From positions 461,844,140-461,908,139 of the forward strand of contig NC_047084.1 in NCBI RefSeq assembly GCF_902459505.1: a stretch of 64,000 bases of DNA, in the 5' to 3' direction. Position numbers and translations under genes: made by a program. Below the pieces are notes generated by a model, which made no database searches, was not told the origin of the DNA, and worked only from the letters and a program-made list of their open reading frames with translations. This stretch comes from Geotrypetes seraphini (Eukaryota > Chordata > Amphibia > Gymnophiona > Dermophiidae). This document shows positions 11,004-19,512 of this stretch, piece by piece (positions within the stretch are counted from its first letter, which is position 1; every line of letters begins with the position of its first letter).

Positions 11004-11306
11004 CAGGGGTCTCAAACTCAAACCCTTTGCAGGCCACATTATGGATTTGTAGGTACTTGGAGGGCCTCAGAAAAAAATAGTTAATGTCTTATTAAAGAAA
11101 TGACAATTTTGCATGAGGTAAAACTCTTTATAAATCTTTCCTTTTGGCTAAGTCTTAATAATAATATTGTCATTCATAGCTAAAGAGACATATGATCAAG
11201 AAACTGATTTATTTTACTTTTGTGATTAGGATAAACATACCGAGGGCCTCAAAATAGTACCTGGAGGGCTGCATGTGGCCCCCGGGCCGCAAGTTTGAGA
11301 CCACTG
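11004..11306. mobile_element. hAT MITE (CAGKGGTCTCAAACT ends)
   Basis: A 303-bp element has TIRs CAGGGGTCTCAAACT and AGTTTGAGACCACTG and a perfect 8-bp target duplication, CTCTAAGC (10996-11003 and 11307-11314). Subterminal ggccgc / ggccc blocks and an AT-rich middle are shared with the inverted copy at 41415. Non-autonomous hAT. Confidence 0.88.
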
Positions 11307-11387
11307 CTCTAAGCTGAGCAGGAATCCTCCAACTGTATTGCTGCCGGTGTATGTATGGTGCTTCAATATTGTGTTTCCAATTGTTAG

Positions 11388-11687
11388 TAGGGTTACCAGA
11401 TGTCCGGATTTCCACGGACATGTCCAGGGGTCCGGATGGCTTTTCAAAACCCGGCACTTTGTCCGGGTTTTGAAAAGCTTCCGACGCTGAGAAGGCATCT
11501 GTAAATGCACAGATGTAACGCGGTGACGTCAGGCGCAGATACACATCGTGTCGAATCTGCGCAAGCACGGATGCTGTCCTGACACACGAACAGGTTAAGG
11601 GGAGTGGGGCTGGATGGGATGGAACTTGGCAGGCCTGGGGCGTGACAATGAGTCCGGATTTTCCTTTGGGAAAATCTGGTAACCCTA
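11388..11687. mobile_element. hAT-type MITE (TAGGGTTACCAGA ends)
   Basis: A 300-bp element has ends TAGGGTTACCAGATGTCCGG and AAATCTGGTAACCCTA, flanked by ATTGTTAG (11380-11387) and GTTGTTAG (11688-11695), a 7-of-8 target duplication. Just inside the left end is an inverted pair, aaaacccgg / ccgggtttt. It is the same family as 7939-9177, 61700-62637 and 63361 onward. Confidence 0.8.
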
Positions 11688-12179
11688 GTTGTTAGAGACA
11701 GGCAGATTCCCTGCTCTTCACTGTAGAAAATGTGATAGTGACATTGCACTTCCAGTGGCAGGACTATAGGCGGAGGACTCCTCAGCTTAGAGCGGTAGTT
11801 CTCAACTGGCATGTCATGGGGCTGGCACATAGTAGCGGGTTTTCTTTTAAAGCATGCAGCGTGTCTCTTTCTCCCCTCTTCCACCAGCAATGCTCTTTTT
11901 CTTCTTCTGTCAAACTCCCTCCCCCCCCCCACAGAGTACAGGACTGCTTCCTGCTTCCTCTTCTCCTTCCCTCAAACTCCTCTAGTCCATCAAACATGCA
12001 TTGTCTGCAAACCCCTGCAACGTTAACAGACTTGGCTGGTGCTGGATCCCTCCCTCCGTCACGTCACCCCCATGCATACACAGGAAGTTGTGTCAGATGG
12101 GCAGGACACAGTAGAGGGAAGGATCTGGCAATGGCCTCAGCTCAGGCAGCCTGTAAACACTGCATGGGCCAACAGACAC

Positions 12180-13000
12180 TACAGGTTTGATGGACTGAGG
12201 AGGTCGGAGGGAGAAGAGGAAGCGGTGCTGTACTGGTGTGTAGGGAGGGGTTGAGAGAAGCAGGGGGAGCATTGTTGGATTGTGGAGGTGTGTTTGAGGA
12301 GAGAGGGATAAGCTTTGGACTTGCTGGGGGGTTGAGGAAAGATGAGACAGGAGTTGCTGAACTCATGGGGGAGGCTGAGGAAAGATGAGGAAGAAATTTT
12401 GGATTCAAGGGGGGGGCTGGTGAGGAAGAGGGAGAAGTTTTAGATGGGGGAGGGCTAGGGAAGAAAAGAGAGAGGTTCTGGACTCATGGGGAGAGGGGGG
12501 AGAAGAGATGCTGGACCTGCATGGCAAGAAGGACAGGAGAGATGCTAGACTATGAGTGAGGGATGCAGGGAGAGAGGAGAAAGAGGTTGGACCATTGGGG
12601 GAGGGTTCTGGGCAGAGGGGGAGTTAGCAAACCATAAGGGAAGGTGCCAAGCAGAGGGGGAGATGGCAGATTAGGGGGTGATGGAGAAATGGTACTTCTT
12701 GAAGTAGGGTGGGGAAGGTGAGAGGGAACAGGGAACTGCTGAATCATAGGGGTGGAGAGGAAGTGGGAAGGGATAGGGAGTTGCTGGACCATAACAGGAA
12801 AGGGGGGAGAGAAGGGATAGGGAGTTGCTGGGCTACAATGGTGTAAGAAGGGAGAGGGAGGGGAGAAACTTGCCATAGTGGAACCAGTGGGATAGACTAT
12901 AGAGTTTCTCAAGAAAATGAGTCAGATAAGAATGAGGAGTAGGTGACGGGAATAGAAGACCAGGAAAGGAATGAGGCAAAAGAGATAGGGGCTGAGAGGA
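12180..13000. repeat. Purine-rich degenerate tandem tract
   Basis: About 800 bp of G/A-rich plus strand built from degenerate units containing gggagag, gctggac and catggggg words, about 50-60 bp apart. Its complement is open in places as Ser/Pro-rich frames, which are judged non-coding. Confidence 0.7.
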
Positions 13001-13015
13001 GACAATGAAAAGTTT

Positions 13016-13158
13016 GCTTATGTTTGACTTATTCTTGCTGTACACCACCTTGAATGAACTCCATCAAAAAGGCAGTAAATAAATAAACATAAAAATCTCA
13101 CAAAAAAACAAAGCTTCAAAATACACCAGGACAAAACAGCTGCTGTCACACCAGTCAG
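13016..13158. repeat. Direct repeat, copy B
   Basis: Second copy of the 10551-10690 segment, same orientation, about 2.47 kb downstream and inside the hAT-type element at 11793-14036. It includes the L2/SINE-like caccaccttgaatgaactcc tail. Confidence 0.85.
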
Positions 13159-14044
13159 AGTGAGAAAGTTCAATTTGAGGGGGGGAGACAGAAAAGAGGC
13201 AAAGAGGAAATATATCAGAGACAGCTCTAGTGAGAGAATAGAAGAAATTAGGAGAAAGGACATATGTCTTTCCCACTGGAAAGACAGACAGGAAAACAGA
13301 ATAGAAGAAACTGGGATCAACAGGCTTGGAAAAATAAAGTACCCAGAGAACAAAGGTAGAAAAGTGTTTTATTTTGAATTTGTTTGGTGGAATATGTTAG
13401 CTTTGGCAAATGTGCACCATGGGTGTCTTTATTTTGTTTAGCACAAGAGGAAATGCATTTTCTGATTTTATTTCTCCTCTGTTGTGGTACATGCCTTGTT
13501 TGACTTCTGGGGTTCCCAGTTCAAATTTTGTCTTTATATTTCTATGTCTAATTGGTGATCCCTTGTTCTGCATTTGGTATGGGTTTGTCTGTGCTTTGTG
13601 TATGACTTAGGTGTGTTATTCTGTTTGCAAGTTCTGTGTAGAACTCTGTAGCAGTCCCACTTGTTCTGTTGTACCAGTAGTAGGTGTATTGGTATTCTAG
13701 GGCCCTGTGTGATATTTGTAGTGCTGCCTATTCTTAAGTAGGGCTCTTGTTTAAATCATAGATGGTACATATGCTACATATATGCTAAGTTAGGATTTTT
13801 ACAGATTTTGTATTAATTTACAATGTGCCTGGTAGTGGAGAAAACTATTTCGCTCTTACTTAGATGATATGAGAAACAGGGATTTTTTTAATGGTAACTT
13901 TCATGGAGAAAATGTGCTAATTATTTGCACTGTTGGGGGGAGTTAAGTGTACCCTCATAAGCATACTCTGCATCCACAAAAACCCTAATATATAATAACT
14001 GAAGTACTATGATAGACCAAAGGTTGAGAACCACTGGTTTAGAG

Positions 14045-15195
14045 GGAACAGTGATCATAGGAAAGAGGTAGTTTGAGTTGAGAATCCAGTGTAAAGGATG
14101 TGGTAAGCATTTCTTCCACATTAGAGTGTAAATTGTCAGCACTTAAGCTAGACAAGTAGGGACTGATTCTCTATAGGACGCCTAATTTCAGCAGCCGCCT
14201 AAGCGGCTTTTGAGAATTGCACATGGGCGTCCTATACAGAATCACGTCTGTCCTAAGGGACAGACACCCATCCCCCACCTAACTGGCCTGATTCTCTAAC
14301 AGGCGCCCTTGTCATAGGCACGATTAGAGAATTGCTACTGATCCCTTCCCATCAGCTGATCACCGCAAGGAAATCCCCCTGCCGCGATCAGCTGAGGGTC
14401 TGTGGTGGGGAACCCCGAGCTCTCCCCGCACAAACTTGGCCAGCAGGAGGGATGCCCACTCCCTCCTACCGCTGGCCCCATTGATCCCCCAAACCCCCGA
14501 CACTCCCCAACACCCACCTGACACTCATCCGACATTCCCCAACACTTTCGGAGAATGTCGGGTAAGTGGTGGGGTGTGGTGGGGAGTGTTAGGGAATGTT
14601 GGGTGAGTGTTCGGTGGGTGTTGGGGAGTGTCGGGAATTGACAGGGCCAGTGGCAGGAGGGAGTGGGCATTCCTTCTGTCAGTTGGATGGGGGGTTGTCA
14701 GGAGTGTCAGTGGTTCAGGAAATCAACGGGGTCAGCGGCAGGATGGAGTAGGTATCCCTCTTGCCGCGGATGATGTCATGGGTGGCAGCAGGAGGGAGTG
14801 GGCATCTTTCCTACTGGCCGACTTCGTGGGGGGTGCAAGTTGCCCACTGCGGCCGCTCAGCTTATCGCAGGAGTGAGATTTCTTTGCCACGATCAGCATA
14901 GTGGCCAAGCCTATTTGAAATGTAGATCAACTTTTTGTTGGCCTACATTTCAGGCACCTATTGTGGCCCTAGGGAGACGCCTAGGGCTGCTTAAGCTTGC
15001 CCAAGGCCACTTCCGGACAAAACCACACCCAGCCTTGGGAGAGCTCAAGCTTCCCTACGCATCTCTCTCAACCACGACAGATGCCTACAGTGTAACAGCC
15101 TGCGTCGGGGTGTTTTTTTCTTTAAACATGTGTCCCGATTGACTGGTTAGACAGTGGTAGGACGCCTACCGCTACCTACAATCAGGATACTGTTT
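14045..15195. mobile_element. Possible TIR element with tataGGACGCC ends
   Basis: Near 14160 the sequence reads gactgattctctataggacg, with a complementary-style end gtttatagaatttgg near 15190. Several inverted ggacgcct / aggcgtcc words lie between. Internal gatcagctga palindromes recur at 14350-14400. No clear target duplication was found, so this is a tentative call. Open frames here are GC-biased artefacts. Confidence 0.35.
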
Positions 15196-15199
15196 ATAG

Positions 15200-16080
15200 A
15201 ATTTGGTGCGTAGTGTTTAAATTGTAAATAAGCAATTATATCAGTCGCAGCTAAAGAAAACTCCTCTTTCAAGTTCAAAAAGGACTTAATCTTCCCTGCA
15301 TTATCTAGTACATGATACAAGTAAGAGAGACCCTTACTTGCCCATATTTTAACAATTTTATTATCTATACCCAGGGGAAATGATGGGTTCTTTCAATTTG
15401 ACAAAAAGAGTATTCACAAAGCAAAAATGCAATACTGCTTACACACTCACCTTCAAACTATTCACAGGGATTTTATAAAGTTCATAGTCTGCAATTACAG
15501 ATGACATTCTGCCTGCAGGTGCACAAAGAAGGTCACTGAAATACTGTATTCTGTTGGGGACTGATGTGTGTCTATCTGGGTAAGTGAAAAATCTGAAGCT
15601 CCCCAATAGCAATCATTAATGTGGCATATTCACAAACTATTGTAAGATAGCTAAGATTTAGGAGACACAATCCACCCTGATCCCTAGGTGCCATAATAAT
15701 CTTAATAAGAAGTCTTGCTATCCTCCCCTGCCATAAATATGTCTGCAATGGTTTATGTAGCATTTTCTCCTCCTTAGATAAATGAATAAGCCAACAGGGT
15801 GACTATTATGTTGTGAAGGCCGATCCTCCACATTAATGATACGGGGTAAGCCTGCCAAATCTGCAGCTTACTTTTAACATCTGTCAATAATGGCTGACTG
15901 TTCAATGTGTATATAATTCATAGGTATCTGAACTTCCAAATATTTTATCATATTCTCTGCTCACAACATAGTGAATTCCCTCTCTGAAGAATCTTTCACA
16001 GAAGAGAATACTGGAGGCATCATAGACTTTTGAAGATTTAATTTAAAGCCAAGCACCCTTCCAAAGGCCTGCATCAGAGC
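15200..16080 (-). mobile_element. L1-like LINE ORF2 fragment
   Basis: On the minus strand 15763-15572 encodes LWQGRIARLLIKIIMAPRDQ followed by GGLCLLNL, the conserved region just past the RT in L1 ORF2. Further upstream on that strand (about 16040) is LGFKLNLQKSMMPPV, the post-FADD segment. Several stops and shifts separate these pieces. Both ends are truncated. Non-functional. Confidence 0.72.
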
Positions 16081-16091
16081 CAGCATTCGAA

Positions 16092-16137
16092 TGTAACGTA
16101 ACGTAACGGTACGGTACGGTATGGTATGGTATGGTAT
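16092..16137. repeat. Pentanucleotide microsatellite
   Basis: Successive blocks of gtaac, ggtac and ggtat pentamers: one 5-bp microsatellite drifting through two point changes along its length. Confidence 0.9.
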
Positions 16138-16152
16138 GCGTTACAGATGTGT

Positions 16153-16339
16153 TAGAGAATGACACAGTGAATTCATCACCGTTATGGGCACAACCACTGA
16201 CCCTCAAGCCTTGCATTAAAGAAAACTGGTGTAGAAAGACTGAGGTTGAGATATCATTAAAGAATGACATGGGATGGTTTCCCATGGTTATCTGCGGGGA
16301 CTTGAAAGGTGATGAAGTCTGTCACCGTGTCATTCTCTA
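16153..16339. mobile_element. hAT-type MITE (TAGAGAATGACAC ends)
   Basis: A 187-bp unit has TAGAGAATGACACAGTGA at the left and TCACCGTGTCATTCTCTA at the right. The flanking 8-mers do not match clearly here. The same family at 38180 and 44980 has 8-bp duplications. Non-coding. Confidence 0.65.
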
Positions 16340-16394
16340 ATCTAAATGCCTTTCCCTTTAATTATATGAGATGTTAACTCAGAGCATAGGAGCA

Positions 16395-16905
16395 AAATAT
16401 ACGGAGAGGGTGGTGGATGCCTAGAATGCCCTCCTGAGGGAGGTGGTGGAGAGGAAAACAGTGATGGAATGCAAAAAAGCGAGGGAAAAACGTAGAGGAT
16501 TTCTAATTAGAAAACAAATGGTATAAATTAAAGAACTAAGGCTGGTATTGGAAGACTTGTATGGTTTGTGTCCCATATATGGTGATTCAGTGTTGGATGG
16601 GCTGGGGAGGACATCAATGGGAACTCCACTAACTTGGAACAAGAGGATGTTATTGGCCAGACTTTACAGTAGATATCCTGCAAACAATGGGATGCTTGGA
16701 TAGGCTGGAATGAGCTTAGATGGCAACTTCAGCAGTTGGAAACTAGGACAGTACCAGGTGAACTTTAGTCTATGACCCAGAAATATCAAAGAAGAGACAA
16801 GTTAATTTAATCATGTATTTTTAATGAGAATAACAACTAATGGGCAGACTGTATGCACTGTTCAGGTCTTTATCTGCCATCATTTACTATGTTACTATGT
16901 ATGTT
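16395..16905 (+). mobile_element. CR1 LINE 3' fragment
   Basis: Contains the CR1 C-terminal coding signature in decayed form (ggtggtggatgcctagaatg, then gccctcctgagggaggtggt). This is followed by the 3' UTR and the terminal wording ggtctttatctgccatcatt then tactatgttactatgt. No open frame survives. Confidence 0.75.
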
Positions 16906-17165
16906 ACTTATTTAAGCTGACCCACTCTATGTTACTATGTATGTTACTTATTTAAGCTGACCCACTCCCTGTTCTTTTTTTTTTTTTTTTTTATAATAAT
17001 CTTTATTCATTTTAAAATAATTTCAATAAGTGAAGAACAATAAATAAAACATTTAAGCTGACCCACTCCCTGTTCTTTTTTTTTTTTTAATAATCTTTAT
17101 TCATTTTAAAATAATTTCAATAAGTGAAGAACAATAAATAAAACATTTATACTATAGACACTTAA
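16898..17165. repeat. Two nested tandem duplications
   Basis: A 40-bp unit (tatgttactatgtatgttac ... gacccactc) occurs twice in a row from about 16888. An adjoining unit of about 95 bp (tttaagctgacccactccct, T-run, then aataatctttattcatttta ... ataaaacat) is also duplicated. Shared boundaries at tttaagctgacccactc suggest slippage or microhomology-driven copying at a T-run. Confidence 0.8.
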
Positions 17166-17338
17166 AATATTACAAGATAAAAAATAGTTTGGGTGGCGGG
17201 GTTATTGATCTGTAAGAATCCCTGTTCTAATAAGAATTCAAATGGTGTTTGAGGTGTGGACATCAATCACTTATTTAGAAAATTAAAAATTATATTATAT
17301 ACATGCAAATAAAGATATAATTAATCAGCAGGGATCTG
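16976..17338 (-). mobile_element. L1-like LINE 3' UTR fragment
   Basis: On the minus strand this ends in aaaatgaataaagattatta followed by an A-run, which is an L1-type polyadenylated terminus. The upstream AT-rich 3' UTR resembles the one at 24600-24980. The terminus is present twice because of the local duplication. Severely 5' truncated. Confidence 0.55.
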
Positions 17339-17343
17339 GTAAG

Positions 17344-18040
17344 TGTGATGGGCCAAGCAGTCACCTCCCATCACTTCATCACCACCAGGCTCCTCTGGTC
17401 TTATTTCTCCTTCCACCACAGGTTCTTTTGGGCACACTTCACTTCCAGGCTCTTCTAAAAACACAACACACTTCCCTGGTCAATGAGGCCACCAAAGATT
17501 GCTTCAGTATCCACCTTTACCTCTGGTCACCACTGGGTCTTCTTCAACCCTCACTAGAGTTATAGATCTTCTAGCTGCTCCAATATCATTACCAGTCTCT
17601 CTGCTGGTTGCCACTGGTCCCTCCACCAGTCACTTGCCAGCCACCAACAGCCTAGGATCTCAAACTTTTCTGGCTGCTTTGCTCTGAGCCTTCTGGCCCC
17701 TTCTTCCAGTCCCTCCACCGGTCACTCGCCAGTCACCATCAGCCAGGTCCTTGCAGACCTTCCCGCCACTGGTCATGCCCTGAGGACCCTCCTATTCACT
17801 CAGACCTTTCCACCAGTCATGACTAGCACTCTCCGGTCACTCCATCGGTCATGTGCCAGTCAAGGTCAGGCTTACTAAGGGTTAGGCTTTCACCAGCTCC
17901 TTGATGGTCACCTAAGCTTCAGAAGAAGCTCTTGAGTAGAGAGCTCCCAGATGTCTTTGAACTATCTGTATGCAAATGAGCTCCTTCTGTTGCTGAGACT
18001 TCCCTCTGCTGGCTGGTGACAGGATATATACCCCATCACA
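17344..18040. mobile_element. Solo-LTR-like element
   Basis: A 697-bp unit begins TGTGATGGGC and ends CCCCATCACA, flanked by a perfect 5-bp duplication, GTAAG (17339-17343 and 18041-18045). TG...CA ends with a 5-bp duplication fit a solo LTR of an LTR retroelement, left by recombination. It carries internal degenerate repeats with ccaccagtcac-type words. No internal coding region is present. The exact flanking duplication suggests modest age. The roughly 9-bp inverted end match leaves a TIR element as an alternative. Confidence 0.5.
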
Positions 18041-18095
18041 GTAAGACTGCTTTCATTGTTAGAAAGACTGTAAGACCTTATAATTGAATAAGTGG

Positions 18096-18230
18096 GAGGT
18101 CACGTGACGCTATGAGCCGCTGAGGACGTGCTCCACATCGGCTCCGGGCCCCGATCCTCTTCACTGAGCGAATACGCTATTAAATTTCACCCTGGCCGGG
18201 TCTCCTGACGCTGTGCAGCGACGGGCACGC
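18096..18230 (+). promoter_or_regulatory. L1 5' UTR, presumed internal promoter
   Basis: 135 bp directly after the target duplication, beginning gaggtcacgtgacgct. It includes a palindromic GTCACGTGAC E-box-like site (about 18099) and is CpG-richer than the flanks. In L1 families the 5' UTR supplies an internal promoter. That role here is inferred from position only. Confidence 0.45.
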
Positions 18231-19097
18231 ATGGAAAAATATATCACCCGATCGCAAGAGGCAGCGAGAGCTAAGGAAGTGCGGGCTAGCATGCCGAAGC
18301 AAAACGCGGGCGCACACAAAATGGCGGCCGCCTCGGGCACGGCTGTGTCCGAGTTCACAGAAGCGGCGCTGGCAGACATAAAATCGGCGGTGGCCCAAGT
18401 GCTGGGACCGCAGATGGAGGTGATAACCACGACTATGACCCGCCTGGAACACCTGATAACCGACACAGCGGCCCGCACGACGGAATTAGAGCAACGGGTG
18501 TCCACGGCAGAGGACACTGTTAACTCCCATGAACTGGACATTGCAGCATTGCAGGAAGTAGTGCAACGGCAAGCCGAAAAGATTGATGACCTGGAAAACA
18601 GGTCACGTCGCAGCAATCTTCGATTCCTGGGTGTTCCGGAATCAATCCCGGATACCCGCTTGCCGGCTGAACTGGAGCATTGGCTTGAAATAGAATTTCC
18701 AGAGGCCATGACTTCCAGCTCCTTCTGCTTGGAAAGGGCCCATAGAATGGGATCAAGGCCTGCGCATGATGCTAGACCACGTGTGGTCATAGTGAAATTT
18801 CTGAATTACCAACATAAAGCAGCCATACTACGCCAGTACCGGGCGAGAAAGGAGGCGCTGACGCTGCAGGGATCGACAGTCAGAATCAGCCAAGATTACT
18901 CCACAGCCCTCACTGACAAGAGAAAAGAATTTTATCCTCTTTGCAAGCGCTTGGTGGATCTCAAGCAGCGCTTTCTGTTTGTCTACCCTGCTCTATTGAA
19001 AATATACCATGAGGGCGCTTGGCGACTATTCCTTCATGCATCAGAGGCAGCTGAGTTCATCAATACTCACTTGAAGTCTCCGAGGGACCCGCCTTGA
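18231..19097 (+). CDS. L1 ORF1 protein (RNA-binding chaperone)
   Basis: A 288-residue protein from the ATG at 18231. An upstream in-frame GTG at 18213 is unlikely as a vertebrate start. Residues 42-120 form a probable coiled coil for trimerisation (ALADIKSAV through DDLENRSRR). Residues 125-200 match the L1 ORF1 RRM region, with NLRFLGVPE at 129-137 and RPRVVIVKF at 182-190. Residues 205-285 fit the C-terminal domain (EALTLQGSTVRISQDYS). No zinc knuckle is present. In the family the trimer coats the element's RNA and assists target-primed reverse transcription. The frame is uninterrupted and ORF2 follows 415 bp downstream on the same transcript. The homology call is strong; activity is untested. 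Confidence 0.92.
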   Translation: MEKYITRSQEAARAKEVRASMPKQNAGAHKMAAASGTAVSEFTEAALADIKSAVAQVLGPQMEVITTTMTRLEHLITDTAARTTELEQRVSTAEDTVNSHELDIAALQEVVQRQAEKIDDLENRSRRSNLRFLGVPESIPDTRLPAELEHWLEIEFPEAMTSSSFCLERAHRMGSRPAHDARPRVVIVKFLNYQHKAAILRQYRARKEALTLQGSTVRISQDYSTALTDKRKEFYPLCKRLVDLKQRFLFVYPALLKIYHEGAWRLFLHASEAAEFINTHLKSPRDPP

Positions 19098-19512
19098 GAG
19101 TTTCTGAGTTGAACACCTTTCTTTCTGGCTAGGATGGAATCTAACTTGCTCAGATAGGGTGTATCCTCTGTGTTTAATAGCTTACTGAACACTTTAGATC
19201 ATTGTTAATTAAGGGGATTGGGGTTCCGTTTGGTGTCCTACGGGCCTCTTACATATTCCGGACGGGATATGTGTTGCAAGGTATCTGGGTCTGTAGGGGT
19301 AGGGATTTGGGATGGGGAAAGGGAATGGGAACGGCCTGAGGGAATACAGTTTGTTATGGTTAAGTTTTTCCTCTGGGCTTATTTTACTGCTCTCCTGCTG
19401 AACTACTGTTTGTTACTTCTGCATTCTGCCTGGTGTTGTGGGGTACATGCTCGGGTAAGGCTGGGTGCCTGGGCGTGTTGTTTGAAAATAAGTTTCTGTA
19501 TACCTGATTTTT

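Larger units (their letters stand above)
11793..14036. mobile_element. Large hAT-type non-autonomous element (CAGTGGTTCTCAAC ends)
   Basis: The ends CGGTAGTTCTCAAC and GTTGAGAACCACTG are flanked by GCTTAGAG (11785-11792) and GTTTAGAG (14037-14044), a 7-of-8 match. The 2.2 kb interior has no transposase. It carries a long purine-rich tract (about 12180-13000), copy B of a direct repeat (13016-13158) and unassigned AT-rich DNA. TIRs and TSD length support hAT. It may be a composite that gathered foreign DNA. Confidence 0.68.

Noticed and set aside
11209-11932. Minus-strand frames of 94-162 codons
   Set aside because: They cross the boundaries of separate hAT-type elements and their target duplications, so they cannot be one ancestral gene.
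18213-18230. Upstream GTG as the ORF1 start
   Set aside because: Vertebrate translation uses AUG, and an ATG lies 18 bases downstream in frame before the recognisable protein.
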